Positions 38,081-47,358 are shown, counted from the stretch's first letter. The stretch: 64,000 bases of DNA from Syntrophaceae bacterium (GCA_013177795.1 JABLXY010000002.1:989441-1053440); one strand, 5' to 3'. Notes: generated by a model not told the origin, from the letters alone. A program made the numbers and translations.

Positions 38081-38558
38081 AAAGGACCTGTTTTCTCCCA
38101 ATTTTCTGATCCCAAACCGGCCGGCCGATAGAATTGCCCGTCATCAAGGACGCAGGCCGCATCTTCGCCGAAAGGGGCACCGATTGCCCGAAAATCACAC
38201 CGGCCAGCCCCTCTTTCAAAGCCTGAACAACCGCTACACAGGTTGCAATTGTTTTCGCCCGCTGCGCCGGGCCCCGACATTTTCTTGACGGCTGGATGAT
38301 TTCTTATACCTTTGATATTATTGATAAATATATGAAAGCAGAGCAATTCACAAACCTTGTTAGGTATCTGTGGATAAACTTGTTGAACTTTCAGGTAAGT
38401 CGAGACGATAAAAGAGGTTTTACCGGATTGCACGCGTGGGTGTCACACAGATTGTGAATATGATTTCAAGTAGTTATATAATCCCTGCCGGTGATGTGAT
38501 GGGCGGGATAAGGCCGGCGTCGGGCCGTGGACTGCAGGGGTGTCTGCCTTTTTGACGT
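38081..38558. other. AT-richer non-coding stretch, no gene recognised
   Basis: About 480 bp without a convincing gene. The part from 38300 to 38490 is clearly A/T-richer than the rest of the window. It contains a perfect DnaA-box sequence (TGTGGATAA, 38369-38377) and a near match (TGTGAATAT, 38453-38461). A 122-codon minus-strand frame starting at a GTG has no ribosome-binding site or recognisable motif. It may hold regulatory sequence or a small RNA, or be a relic. Confidence 0.5.
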
Positions 38559-39011
38559 TCATGCCTTCCCCCGGCGCTTGCGAAAATAGTCGGCAAGGAT
38601 GTCGGCGTGGTCGAACACGATCGGGGAGGGCAGTGAATCCTCCCTGAAGATACCCACCTGCGCAGCATCATCGCCTGCCCGGGGAGCACCTTCCGCCGTG
38701 GCGGTGTAGACGGTCGTGATGGTGTGCCGCCTGGGGTCCCGAAACGGGTTGGAGTAGGTGTGCATCTGCCCTGTCAAGGTGACCGAGAGCGAGGTCTCCT
38801 CCAAGGCTTCACGCACGGCGGCCTCTTCGAGGGATTCGCCATAGTCGACAAAGCCGCCCGGCAGGGCCCAGCCGTCGGGCGGGTTTTTTCTCCGGATCAG
38901 CACGATGCCGAGGTCGCCGATTTCGATGATCACATCCACCGTCGGGACGGGGTTCAGAAACTCCTCGCTCTCGTGCCCGCAGCGGGGGCAGGTCCGTTTG
39001 ACCCGGCTCAT
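38559..39011 (-). CDS. Nudix hydrolase
   Basis: The 150-residue protein starts [13 protein letters not shown] with a CxxC pair, then the Nudix fold. The Nudix box is [23 protein letters not shown], matching GX5EX7REUXEE; the late Gly position is Ser. Zinc-finger-preceded members hydrolyse NADH-like or ADP-ribose-like compounds, but the substrate here is unknown. I prefer the ATG at 39011, which directly precedes the conserved start, over one 81 bases upstream. Confidence 0.88.
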   Translation of the reverse strand: MSRVKRTCPRCGHESEEFLNPVPTVDVIIEIGDLGIVLIRRKNPPDGWALPGGFVDYGESLEEAAVREALEETSLSVTLTGQMHTYSNPFRDPRRHTITTVYTATAEGAPRAGDDAAQVGIFREDSLPSPIVFDHADILADYFRKRRGKA

Positions 39012-39343
39012 CGATGTCTGCCTCGCGTCCTCGGGTTCTGCATAACCGTCATGATCGGATGATAGAGCAACAAGCCTCAAGCCGCAAGGCATCAGTCAAG
39101 AGACCCCCTTCGATCCTCTCTTTCAGAAGGAGGACGCGTCCGAAATCTCTCCTTCGCAAAAGGATGGATAGGGAGGATTGGAAATCCTTGCTGCCTAATG
39201 CTGCCTTTGGCCGGCGCCCCGATTCGTCTTGACAATTCAAGGTGGATGCATTAGCGTTACCCATCGCGAAGCGGGCTGCCGTGCGCGTTCCAGAGCAACT
39301 GCCGGCGCCGGCGGTTCGCCCATCGGACAGGGTTGAGGGAATT
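39012..39343. promoter_or_regulatory. Intergenic region with promoter for the PTS genes
   Basis: This gap lies between divergent nudix and PTS genes. A perfect TTGACA at 39229-39234 is followed after 17 bp by TAGCGT (39252-39257), which would give a leader of about 80 nt. The rest (39110-39190) contains purine-rich and complementary pyrimidine-rich runs of the degenerate repeat type. Confidence 0.5.
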
Positions 39344-39760
39344 ATGATCGGGGTCCTGGTCATCACACACGGCAATCTCGGCAACGAGCTGATCAAGGTG
39401 GCGGAACTGATCAAGGGGCCCCTGCAGGGGATCATGTCGATATCGGTGGACGCCTCGAGGGGTCTCGATGACCTGAGAAAGGAAATCACGGCGGCCATCC
39501 GGAAGGTGGACTCGGGTCTCGGCGTGCTCGTCCTGACGGACCTCTTCGGCGGAACGCCCTCGAATGTCTCCCTGGCCTTCCTGAAAGAGGGAAAGGTCGA
39601 GGTCATCACGGGCGTCAATCTGCCCATGCTTCTCAAGGTCCCGGATGTGAGAGAAAAGGAAAACGACCTCCTGGGCTTCGCCGCGCAGATCCGGGACTAC
39701 GGCAAGAAGAACATCTACCTGGCCAGCGAGGTCCTCAAGAAGAAGATCGGCGACAATTGA
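39344..39760 (+). CDS. PTS mannose-type EIIA component
   Basis: The 138-residue EIIA-Man-like protein starts MIGVLVITHGNLG, with the phosphoacceptor His9, and continues with VDASRGLDDL and TDLFGGTPSN. The ATG at 39344 has GAGGGA upstream; earlier in-frame codons translate non-conserved sequence. It heads a gene set with EIIB and EIIC. No HPr or enzyme I lies nearby. Confidence 0.92.
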   Translation: MIGVLVITHGNLGNELIKVAELIKGPLQGIMSISVDASRGLDDLRKEITAAIRKVDSGLGVLVLTDLFGGTPSNVSLAFLKEGKVEVITGVNLPMLLKVPDVREKENDLLGFAAQIRDYGKKNIYLASEVLKKKIGDN

Positions 39761-39832
39761 AACCCGGCCGAAACCCCGCCCCGACGTGATTTCGGCTTTT
39801 TTTCACCCCTTCGCGCGAGCTGTGGAAGCCCG

Positions 39833-40330
39833 ATGGAGTTCTCCCTGGTCAGAGTCGATTGCCGCCTGGTCCACGGACAGATCATCGAGACGTGGCTTCC
39901 CTTTCTCAGGGCGACCCGCATCGTCGTCGTCAGCGATGAGGTGGCGGGCAGCTTCTTCCGCGAAACCGTGATCCGCATGGCCGTGCCGCGGGAGGTGGAG
40001 GTCCTGATCTACGGAGTAGAGGAATTCGGCCGCAGCGAGATCGCCCGCCGGGGAGACGAGAAGAGGACCATCGTCCTGTTCGGCGGGGTCGGCGACGTCG
40101 GGCGGGCCTTCGAGGCGGGGTTCCGCTGCCGTGCGCTCAACGTCGGCAATCTCTACAGCGACGATTGCAAGCTTCAGTGCTCCCCCTCAGTCTGCCTGAA
40201 CGACTCCGACATTGCTCGTATCCGCCGCCTGCTCGATTCCGGTGTCGCGGTGGAGCTGCGATCCGTGCCGAGCGACAAGCCGCTGGATTTCCGCGGACTG
40301 CTTCCCGAAAGCGAGGAGAAGGGTCACTGA
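39833..40330 (+). CDS. PTS mannose/sorbose-type EIIB component
   Basis: The 165-residue protein has the EIIB signature VRVDCRLVHGQIIETW with the phosphoacceptor His14, then IVVVSDEVAG and ALNVGNLY. It transfers phosphate from EIIA to sugar in normal systems. It lies between the EIIA and EIIC genes. Confidence 0.92.
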   Translation: MEFSLVRVDCRLVHGQIIETWLPFLRATRIVVVSDEVAGSFFRETVIRMAVPREVEVLIYGVEEFGRSEIARRGDEKRTIVLFGGVGDVGRAFEAGFRCRALNVGNLYSDDCKLQCSPSVCLNDSDIARIRRLLDSGVAVELRSVPSDKPLDFRGLLPESEEKGH

Positions 40331-40376
40331 GTCCGGCCTTCCCGAGAGACAGAACGCGTTGTCCGGAGAAGGGAAC

Positions 40377-41063
40377 ATGCTGATCGAGACGGCCGTCACG
40401 GCCGGATTGGGCGCGCTGATCTGCCTGGACCGGGTTGCCGTCCAGCTCATGATTTCCAGGCCGGTGGTGGCGGGCCCGCTGATCGGCCTGGTCCTCGGCG
40501 ACGCACGGACGGGACTCTTGACGGGAGCCCTCCTGGAGCTGCTCTGGATCGACCGCGCGCCGCTCGGGACCTACGTCCCTCCCCACGAAACCTTTGTCGC
40601 GATCCTGGCAACGGCCGGTTCCATTCTCGCGGCCCCGCCCGGGGCGGCGCCCCCGCGCGAGCTGATCGCGCTGTCCGTTCTCCTCTTTGCCCCCGCCGCC
40701 TGGCTCGGGCAAAAGATGGAGACCTTCCTGCGTTACTCAAACGAGAGGTGGGTGCGCAGGGCCCTCGAGGACGCGAAGGCCGGAGACCCCGTGATGCTTT
40801 CGCGCCGCCATCTGGCGGCCCTGGCATGCTACTTCGCGGGGTCCCTCCTGTGCCTCGGCGCGGCGATGCTCTGCGGGGTCCCGCTTCTGCGCTGGATGCA
40901 CCCCGCCCTGCCGTCTCCGGTTCTCCAGGTTCTGGCGTTCGCCTATCTCCTGCTGCCGCTGATCGGGATCGGTGTCGCGCTCAACACGGTCAAGCTCCGC
41001 GGCGCCGTTCCCGTCTTTTGCGGCGTGTTTTTACTGCTTGCGCTTGCATCGGAATTCCTTTAA
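40377..41063 (+). CDS. PTS mannose/sorbose-type EIIC component
   Basis: The 228-residue integral membrane protein shows GPLIGLVLGD, GALLELLWIDRAPLGTYVPPHE and several hydrophobic helices, as in the EIIC family. An ATG at 40377 with GGAGAAGGGA upstream is the preferred start. No EIID gene follows, although mannose-family permeases need IIC and IID together, so transport is uncertain. Confidence 0.88.
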   Translation: MLIETAVTAGLGALICLDRVAVQLMISRPVVAGPLIGLVLGDARTGLLTGALLELLWIDRAPLGTYVPPHETFVAILATAGSILAAPPGAAPPRELIALSVLLFAPAAWLGQKMETFLRYSNERWVRRALEDAKAGDPVMLSRRHLAALACYFAGSLLCLGAAMLCGVPLLRWMHPALPSPVLQVLAFAYLLLPLIGIGVALNTVKLRGAVPVFCGVFLLLALASEFL

Positions 41064-41191
41064 ACACCGACAGGGAAGTCGAGTTCGAAGGGCGATACGG
41101 CCGCCATGCATGCCCCACAACCGTGAGGGACGGCATCGAGGCCTGCTTGCGGGCGCGTGGAGCGCGGCGCTCCCAAGAAACAGCCCTGATG

Positions 41192-41297
41192 GTCATTGCG
41201 GTGAGCCGAAGCCCCGAGCGAAGCATGGGGGCAGCGAAGCAATCTCTAACCATTCAAGGGATTGCCGCGTCGGCCCTGCGGGCCTCCCCGCAATGAC
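41192..41297. repeat. Intergenic inverted repeat with GTCATTGCGG/CCGCAATGAC ends
   Basis: The outer ends are a perfect 10-bp inverted repeat. The inside contains GAAGCAATC- and GGGATTGCC-type motifs, as in REP-like elements that are frequent between genes in many bacteria. It occupies the gap between the EIIC and rimI genes. Confidence 0.75.
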
Positions 41298-41307
41298 GGA
41301 TCGACGC

Positions 41308-41356
41308 TGTTTCTTTCATCGATAACCCGCCTCCAGGCGGGGTCCGTGGCTCGCAA
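41308..41356. repeat. Hairpin repeat ending GTGGCTCGCAA (copy B)
   Basis: It matches 29471-29521 over about 50 bp. The stem CCGCC/GGCGG differs from copy A by paired changes. Its last base is directly followed by the rimI ATG. Confidence 0.7.
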
Positions 41357-41833
41357 ATGACAGTCGGCATCGACAAGACAGGCAGCCTGGAGATCGGGCC
41401 GCTCACGGAGCGCGATCTCGGCGAGGTCATGCAGATCGAGCGGGCATCCTTCGCCGCCCCGTGGTCGGTCGGCATGTTCAGGCAGGACCTGAATTTTCCG
41501 CTCGCGCGATGTCTTGCGGCAAGGTGCGCGGAAGCCGGGAAAAGGCGGCTGGCCGGCTACATCATCTGCTGGTTCGTGGCCGACGAGGTTCACATCACGA
41601 ACCTCGCGGTGAGCAGGGATCAGCGCAGGCAGGGGGTCGCCGCGCGACTCGTCGCGGAGGTCCTGGACCTGGCCCGCCAGTGCGGGATGCGGACCTGCAC
41701 CCTCGAGGTCAGACGGTCCAACGAGGCGGCCCAGGCGCTTTATCGGAAGCTTGGTTTCGAGCCCCGTGGAATCCGGCCCCGCTACTACTCCGACAACAGC
41801 GAGGACGCCCTGATCATGGGGCTGGAGCTTTGA
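41357..41833 (+). CDS. rimI: Ribosomal protein S18-alanine N-acetyltransferase
   Basis: The 158-residue GNAT protein has the RimI pattern: LEIGPLTERDLGEVMQIE, AGYIICWFVADEVHITNLAV, the acetyl-CoA loop RDQRRQGVAARLV, and LEVRRSNEAAQALYRKLGFEPRGIRPRYY. The ATG directly follows a hairpin repeat and has no clear ribosome-binding site, yet the conserved domain begins about ten residues later, so a downstream start is unlikely. pyrK starts one base after its stop. Confidence 0.88.
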   Translation: MTVGIDKTGSLEIGPLTERDLGEVMQIERASFAAPWSVGMFRQDLNFPLARCLAARCAEAGKRRLAGYIICWFVADEVHITNLAVSRDQRRQGVAARLVAEVLDLARQCGMRTCTLEVRRSNEAAQALYRKLGFEPRGIRPRYYSDNSEDALIMGLEL

Positions 41834-41834
41834 G

Positions 41835-42647
41835 ATGTTCAGCAGGGAAGACATGACGGCGACGATTCTGTCCAATGCCGAGGCGGCCCCCGGCCACTAC
41901 CTCATGGCGCTCGCCGTGAGCCGCAGATTCCGGGATGCCCGGCCCGGGCAGTTCGTCATGCTTCGCCCCGCAGGCCGGGGCATGCCCTTCCTCGGCCGGC
42001 CGCTAGGCATCTACAGCCTCGCCGATTACGGCGACGGGGCCAAGATCGAGATCCTCTACCGCGCCGCGGGCAAAGGGACGAAAGTCATCTCGACGCTCTG
42101 CGAAGGGGAGTGCATGGAGATCCTGGGCCCGCTCGGCAACACGTTCGAGCTGTCTCCCGGGATGGATACGGCCGTCCTCGTGGCCGGGGGGATCGGAATA
42201 GCGCCCCTCGTCTTTCTCGCTGAGGAGTTGAGCTGCCGCTCGGCGGGGACCCGGGTGGTCGCCTACATTGGGGCCCGCGATGCCGCGACTCTCCTCGGCG
42301 TGGACCGCGTGAAGGTCTGCAGCGCCGAGGTGCGCATCAGCACCGACGACGGGAGCGCAGGGCACCGAGGCCCCGTGACGGAACTCTTCGGACGGGACGC
42401 GGGCTCTTTCGATCCGGCGAGGACAGGCGTCTTTGTGTGCGGCCCCGCACCGATGCTCAAGCGCATGAGCGAGATCGCCGCCGCTCATTCCCTTTCCTGC
42501 CAGGTGCTCATGGAGGAGCGCATGGCCTGCGGCATGGGCGCGTGCCTGGGGTGCGCCATCGAGGTGCGGACCCCCGCGGGCGTGGAATACCGCCAGGTCT
42601 GCTCGGACGGCCCGGTGTTCGATCTGCGGCAGATCGTGTGGCGATGA
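41835..42647 (+). CDS. pyrK: Dihydroorotate dehydrogenase electron-transfer subunit
   Basis: PyrK passes electrons from the PyrD flavin to NAD+ through FAD and a 2Fe-2S cluster. The 270 residues show the FAD-binding LGRPLGIYS, the NAD region VLVAGGIGIAPL, and four cysteines for the cluster in ACGMGACLGCAIE and RQVCSDGPVF. It is followed by pyrD, forming the class 1B enzyme suited to anaerobes. A heptamer array follows the stop. Confidence 0.94.
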   Translation: MFSREDMTATILSNAEAAPGHYLMALAVSRRFRDARPGQFVMLRPAGRGMPFLGRPLGIYSLADYGDGAKIEILYRAAGKGTKVISTLCEGECMEILGPLGNTFELSPGMDTAVLVAGGIGIAPLVFLAEELSCRSAGTRVVAYIGARDAATLLGVDRVKVCSAEVRISTDDGSAGHRGPVTELFGRDAGSFDPARTGVFVCGPAPMLKRMSEIAAAHSLSCQVLMEERMACGMGACLGCAIEVRTPAGVEYRQVCSDGPVFDLRQIVWR

Positions 42648-42650
42648 GGC

Positions 42651-42671
42651 AGGCGAAAGGCGAAAGGCAAC
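42651..42671. repeat. Heptamer array after pyrK
   Basis: Units AGGCGAA, AGGCGAA and AGGCAAC start 4 bp after the pyrK stop. Confidence 0.85.
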
Positions 42672-42756
42672 AGACTGCCCGAGTTCTGGCAGCATCTTGT
42701 GTCAAGTCGCCTATCGTTTCATGCCCTGAAGAAGCCAGAAGCAAAGGATTACGACG

Positions 42757-43674
42757 TTGAAGCCCCGGACGGAGGTGAAAATCGGCGGCCTGGTCCTGAA
42801 GAACCCCGTCATGACAGCATCGGGAACCTTCGGGTACGGCGAGGAGTATTCCCCCTACGTCGATCTCAACCGGCTCGGGGCGGTGGTGGTGAAGGGAATC
42901 TCGCTCGAGCCCCGAAGGGGAAACCCTCCCCCGCGGATCATGGAGACGACCGGGGGGATGCTCAATGCCATCGGTCTGCAGAACGTCGGCGTGAAGGCGT
43001 TCGTCGCCGACAAGCTGCCCTGGCTGCGCCAGTTCGACACGAAGGTGATCGTGAACATCTTCGGCGAGACCGTGGACGAGTACGGCAGGGTCGCCGCGGC
43101 GCTGAGCGGCGTGCCCGGCATCCACGCCCTGGAGGTCAACATCTCCTGCCCCAACGTGCAGAGGGGCGGCCACGTCTTCGGTTGCGACCCCGAGGTGTCC
43201 GGGGAGGTCACCCGGGCCGTACGGTCGGCCACGGACCTTCCCGTCATCGTGAAGCTCTCGCCGAACGTCTCCGACATCACGGAAATCGCCTGCGCCTGCG
43301 AAGCCGCCGGGGCCGACGCCTTGTCGCTCATCAACACGCTGATGGGCATGTCCATCGATGTCGAGAGGCGCATCCCGCACCTTCGGAACGTGACCGGCGG
43401 CCTGTCGGGTCCCGTCGTCAAGCCCGTGGCGCTCCGCATGGTCTGGAGCACCGTGAAGACCGTGTCGATCCCCGTCATCGGGATCGGGGGGATTATGGAA
43501 ACCGATGATGCCCTGGAGTTCCTCATTGCGGGGGCCACGGCCGTCCAGGTGGGGACGGCGAATTTCGTGAATCCCCGGGTCACCATGGACATCGTCGAGG
43601 GCATCGAGGCGTATCTCGCGCGGCACGGCATCCGTGATGTCAATGAGCTCATCGGATCGCTGAAGACGGATTGA
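42757..43674 (+). CDS. pyrD: Dihydroorotate dehydrogenase, class 1B catalytic subunit
   Basis: PyrD oxidises dihydroorotate in pyrimidine synthesis. The 305-residue FMN barrel has [13 protein letters not shown], the catalytic Cys in EVNISCPN (Cys131), KLSPNVSD, and [15 protein letters not shown] for FMN phosphate. Cys rather than Ser as base marks the class 1 enzyme; the paired pyrK marks 1B. The start is a TTG, with GCAAAGGATT upstream. Confidence 0.94.
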   Translation: MKPRTEVKIGGLVLKNPVMTASGTFGYGEEYSPYVDLNRLGAVVVKGISLEPRRGNPPPRIMETTGGMLNAIGLQNVGVKAFVADKLPWLRQFDTKVIVNIFGETVDEYGRVAAALSGVPGIHALEVNISCPNVQRGGHVFGCDPEVSGEVTRAVRSATDLPVIVKLSPNVSDITEIACACEAAGADALSLINTLMGMSIDVERRIPHLRNVTGGLSGPVVKPVALRMVWSTVKTVSIPVIGIGGIMETDDALEFLIAGATAVQVGTANFVNPRVTMDIVEGIEAYLARHGIRDVNELIGSLKTD

Positions 43675-43731
43675 AGCAAGGGGGCAGGGGGATTCGACCG
43701 GACAGACCTGAGAGATTGGAGAGACGGTAAC

Positions 43732-44415
43732 ATGGGCAAGCCGGAGCGGATCATCGAGGGCGTCTGGCTGGTGGGCGGGCCGAACATTTCCCTGTCCGAG
43801 GACGCCACGGTCTTCGTCATCGATTTTCCGGGCGAGCTCGTCATGATCGACGCGGGGGCGGGCCGGAGCGCCCGGACGCTGGTGCGCAACATCGAGGCCG
43901 CGGGCCTCGACCCGGCGAAGATCTCGACGGTGATCCTCACGCACTGCCACATCGATCATATCGGGGCGGCGCCCTACTTCCGCGAAACCTTCGGCTGCAG
44001 GCTGGCCGCGCACGAACGGGACGCCCGCGCCATCGAGGAAGGCGACCCGGTCATGACGGCCGCCAACTGGTACGAGACGGAGTTTCCCCCCACGCCCCTC
44101 GACGTTCGGTTCAAGGGCGAGCACGAGATCCTGCGGTTCGGCGGCGGGGAGCTGCACCTGCTGCACACGCCCGGCCACACGCCGGGCTCCATGTCGATCT
44201 ACCTCGACCGCGGCGGCAAGAGAGTGCTCTTCGGCCAGGACATCCACGGTCCCTTCCTGCCCAGCTTCGGCTCCGACGTGAACCAGTGGCGCAAGTCCAT
44301 GGAGAGGCTGCTCGCGCTCGAGGCAGACATCCTCTGCGAGGGCCACTTCGGTATCTTTCAGACGAAGGATCAGGCCCGGAAGTACATCCAGGGTTACCTC
44401 AGGCAGTACAGCTGA
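43732..44415 (+). CDS. MBL-fold metallohydrolase
   Basis: The 227-residue protein has the metallo-beta-lactamase signature ILTHCHIDHIGAAPY, a later LLHTPGHTPGSMS and GQDIHGPF with the bridging Asp. These residues bind two metals. The substrate is unknown; glyoxalase II-like or other thioester hydrolase roles are typical. It is possibly cotranscribed with pyrD. Confidence 0.88.
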   Translation: MGKPERIIEGVWLVGGPNISLSEDATVFVIDFPGELVMIDAGAGRSARTLVRNIEAAGLDPAKISTVILTHCHIDHIGAAPYFRETFGCRLAAHERDARAIEEGDPVMTAANWYETEFPPTPLDVRFKGEHEILRFGGGELHLLHTPGHTPGSMSIYLDRGGKRVLFGQDIHGPFLPSFGSDVNQWRKSMERLLALEADILCEGHFGIFQTKDQARKYIQGYLRQYS

Positions 44416-44455
44416 GGCCGGGTAACAGGTAACAGAGCCACCCTGCTTATCGTCT

Positions 44456-44491
44456 CTTCCTGCAACCTGCTACCTGTCACCTGCCACCTTC
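44456..44491. repeat. Heptamer array of ACCTGYN type (minus-sense family member)
   Basis: Consecutive 7-mers ACCTGCT, ACCTGTC and ACCTGCC, with partial flanks, are the reverse complement of the AGGYNAN type. A short GGTAACA doublet at about 44421-44435 faces them after the MBL gene stop. Confidence 0.75.
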
Positions 44492-44607
44492 TCCCGGTCG
44501 CTCACCCTCGCCCCGACCTTTCTCACCCGCTTCAAAAAAAATCTTTTCATGACCGGCCGTTGGGTGTAGAAAAGGACCCGTTTGAGTGCAGAAAAGGGGG
44601 AGCTTCC

Positions 44608-45027
44608 ATGAAGTCCTACCGCAAGGAATTGTGGTTCAATGTGCCTTCCCGTATGGCCTTCGTGAACATCACGCCCCAGGTGGAGTCTTGCCTGGCCGAG
44701 AGCGGCATCAGGGAAGGGCTCGTCCTCGTCAACGCCATGCACATCACGGCCTCGGTGTTCATCAACGACGACGAGCAGGGGCTGCACAAGGACTACGCCG
44801 AGTGGCTGGAGACGCTAGCCCCCCATGAACCGGTCTCGCGATACCGGCACAACCGGACGGGTGAGGACAACGGCGACGCCCACCTCAAGCGCCAGGTCAT
44901 GGGCAGGGAAGTCGTCGTGGCCGTGACGGCGGGCAGGCTCGATTTCGGCCCCTGGGAGCAGATCTTCTACGGCGAGTTCGACGGCCGCCGCCGCAAGCGG
45001 GTTCTTGTGAAGATCATTGGAGAATGA
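44608..45027 (+). CDS. YjbQ/UPF0047 family protein (secondary thiamine-phosphate synthase-like)
   Basis: The 139-residue protein matches UPF0047: [34 protein letters not shown], and the conserved acidic/His segment [18 protein letters not shown]. Related proteins show weak thiamine-phosphate synthase activity; their main role is unclear. AAGGGGGAG lies before the ATG at 44608. A heptamer array starts on its stop codon. Confidence 0.9.
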   Translation: MKSYRKELWFNVPSRMAFVNITPQVESCLAESGIREGLVLVNAMHITASVFINDDEQGLHKDYAEWLETLAPHEPVSRYRHNRTGEDNGDAHLKRQVMGREVVVAVTAGRLDFGPWEQIFYGEFDGRRRKRVLVKIIGE

Positions 45028-45047
45028 GGCAAAAGGCAAAAGGCATC
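45027..45047. repeat. Heptamer array after the YjbQ gene
   Basis: Units AGGCAAA, AGGCAAA and AGGCATC begin on the last base of the stop codon. A reverse-sense group (CCTGTCG, CCTGCTG, CCTCCTG) follows at about 45070-45093. Confidence 0.85.
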
Positions 45048-45164
45048 TTGTTCATGGTTGCCCTTTGACGTCACCTGTCGCCTGCTGCCTCCTGCGATAC
45101 GCTTCGGAAGCACATCCAGCTGCAGGTTTTCGCTGCATATCGGTTTGCATCGGAGGAGGAAAGG

Positions 45165-47204
45165 ATGGAGAAGATTTTTTTCCCGGACAGCGTCGTCGTG
45201 CTCGGGGTCTCTGCTGCACCCACCAACCTGGCGAGAAACATCGTTCTGAATCTCCAGCGGTTCGGGTTCAAAGGCCATGTCTACGCCGTGGGAAAGGGCG
45301 GCGGTGATGTCGGCGGCGTGCCGATCGTGTCCGCGGTCGAGGAGGTCCCCGGTGTGCCCGACCTGGCCGTCTTTCTCCTTCCGGCCCGGCATGTGCCGGA
45401 GGCCCTGGAGGCATGCGGGCGCAAGGGAATCCGGCGCGCCATCATCGAATCGGGCGGGTTCAGCGAGTTTGCGGACCAGGGCCGCGACCTCGAGCGCGAG
45501 GTTCTCGACATCGCGAGACGATGGGGGATGCGCATCGTGGGGCCCAACTGCATCAGCATCGTGAACCTGGAAAACGGGCTCGTCCTGCCCTTCGTCCCCC
45601 TGGAGAACCGGGAGGTGAGAAAGGGCCACATCTCGATCGTGGCCCAGAGCGGCGGGATCGCCCTGGACTGCATGCGGCTGCTCGCCTGCGAAAACCTCGG
45701 CGCGAGCAAGCTCATCAGCATGGGCAACAAGATTGACGTCAACGAGAACGACTTTCTTGCCTACCTGAAAACCGACCCGGACACGCGGGTCATCGGCTTC
45801 TACCTGGAGAACGTTGCCGACGGCGCCGGGCTGATGAGGCTGGCGGGCTCAACGGACAAGCCCCTTATCGTCCTCAAGGCCAACACGAACCCCGTGAGCC
45901 ACCATGCGGCGCGCTTCCATACGGCGGCCCTCGCCGGGGACGACGAGGTCGTGACCGCGGCCTTCCGCCAGGCAGGGATCCACCGGGTCCAGAACCTCAC
46001 GGAGATGATGGAGTGCTTCAAGGTCTTTTCGCTTCCCGTCATCCGGGGGCCGCGGCTTGCCGTGCTGGGCCGCTCCGGCGGGCAGGCCGTCCTGCTGGCC
46101 GATGCGGTGCACCGCTACGGGTTCGAGCTCGCATCGCTTTCCGACGATTTTTACGCTCACGTGCGGCAGCACATCCGGGCCGGGGTGATCCGCCTGTCGA
46201 ATCCCCTGGACATGGGCGACATCTTCAACATCGACGCCTACGCGGGCATCGTGGAGAAGGCCCTCGCCGAGGACGGCGTCGACGGGGTCGTCTTCAGCCA
46301 CGCCTACGTGGCGAGCCTCGAGGTCGCCCCGTCGAAGCGCCTGCTCGAGGCCTCTCTTTCCCTGTCCCACCGGTACGGCAAGCCCGTCATCCCCTGCATC
46401 ATCCCCGACAAGCACACCTGGTTCTCCGTCAGGGAGGAGACGGGGGCCTTCCTCTTCGAGGACGTCGACACGGCCATGAAGGCCCTCTCGCGGTCGCTTT
46501 GGCATCACCGCTTCCATTCTTCGAGGAAAGTGCAGCCGCAGAAGGCGGCCGCTCGATCCCGCAGGAAATCCGTCCTGGCGAAAGGGTTCATGGGTCCCGA
46601 CGAAGCCTTTTCGCTTCTCGGCTCCTACGGGGTCCCCCACGCGGCCGCGGCGGTTGCCCTGACCGCCGACGAGGCCGCCAAAGCGGCGCGCCGGCTGCGT
46701 TACCCCGTGGCCCTCAAGACGGCCGATCCCGGCGTGCTCCACAAGACGGAAAAGGGCGGCGTGGTGCTGGGCATCCGCTCCGAGGTTGAGCTTCGCAAGG
46801 CCTTCAGAGCCATGAAGGCCGGCCGCTGCCTCGTCCAGAAGATGGCGCCGGAAGGCACCGAGGTCATCATCGGGGCCCGCAGGGACAACGAGTTCGGCCA
46901 CGTGGTCCTCTTCGGTCTCGGCGGGATCTTCGTCGAGCTTCTCAAGGACACGGCCATGCGCGTCGCCCCGCTGACGGTGAAGGACGCCGAGTCCATGGTG
47001 CGCGACATCAGGGCGGCGGGCCTCCTCAACGGGTTCAGGGGCAAGGGGCCCCTCGACGTGAAAGCCCTTTCACGCTGCATCGCAGGCGTCTCGAAGCTCC
47101 TGGCCGACCACCCGGAGATCGGCAACATTGACATCAACCCGCTGATCCTATACGGTAAGGGCAAGGGCTGCATCGCCGTGGACGCGAAGATCGAAGTCTC
47201 CTAA
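45165..47204 (+). CDS. ADP-forming acyl-CoA/acetyl-CoA synthetase, fused alpha-beta
   Basis: The 679-residue protein joins a CoA-binding N-terminal domain (SVVVLGVSAAPTN, IVGPNCISIVN), a ligase-CoA domain with the phosphohistidine region RFHTAALAGDD, and a C-terminal ATP-grasp domain (VALKTADPGVLHKTEKGGVVLG, INPLILYG). Such enzymes make ATP from acyl-CoA and ADP, a common energy-saving step in anaerobes; the acyl group is not predictable. A probable terminator follows. Confidence 0.88.
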   Translation: MEKIFFPDSVVVLGVSAAPTNLARNIVLNLQRFGFKGHVYAVGKGGGDVGGVPIVSAVEEVPGVPDLAVFLLPARHVPEALEACGRKGIRRAIIESGGFSEFADQGRDLEREVLDIARRWGMRIVGPNCISIVNLENGLVLPFVPLENREVRKGHISIVAQSGGIALDCMRLLACENLGASKLISMGNKIDVNENDFLAYLKTDPDTRVIGFYLENVADGAGLMRLAGSTDKPLIVLKANTNPVSHHAARFHTAALAGDDEVVTAAFRQAGIHRVQNLTEMMECFKVFSLPVIRGPRLAVLGRSGGQAVLLADAVHRYGFELASLSDDFYAHVRQHIRAGVIRLSNPLDMGDIFNIDAYAGIVEKALAEDGVDGVVFSHAYVASLEVAPSKRLLEASLSLSHRYGKPVIPCIIPDKHTWFSVREETGAFLFEDVDTAMKALSRSLWHHRFHSSRKVQPQKAAARSRRKSVLAKGFMGPDEAFSLLGSYGVPHAAAAVALTADEAAKAARRLRYPVALKTADPGVLHKTEKGGVVLGIRSEVELRKAFRAMKAGRCLVQKMAPEGTEVIIGARRDNEFGHVVLFGLGGIFVELLKDTAMRVAPLTVKDAESMVRDIRAAGLLNGFRGKGPLDVKALSRCIAGVSKLLADHPEIGNIDINPLILYGKGKGCIAVDAKIEVS

Positions 47205-47336
47205 AGAAGGATCGAGGACCGAGGCACAAAGCGAAGACATGTATCCTCGATCCCTCGTCCCCGCACCCGGCGAAGCCCGTTCCAGAGTTGAGGGTCTCGA
47301 TCCACCCTGTCGTCTCTGCCTTTCCCGACCGTTCAG

Positions 47337-47358
47337 GCGCGCCGGGGGCGCGCTTTTT
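47337..47358 (+). terminator. Probable terminator after the ADP-forming synthetase
   Basis: GCGCGCC and GGCGCGC pair around GGG and are followed by five T. It lies about 130 bp past the stop codon. Confidence 0.7.

Noticed and set aside
38065..38433. 122-codon minus-strand ORF in the AT-rich gap
   Set aside because: GTG start without ribosome-binding site, no recognisable motif, and composition like non-coding sequence.
38369..38461. Replication origin
   Set aside because: Only one perfect and one near DnaA box, no dnaA, dnaN or gidA nearby; one perfect 9-mer is expected by chance about every 130 kb of double-stranded sequence, so this is weak evidence.
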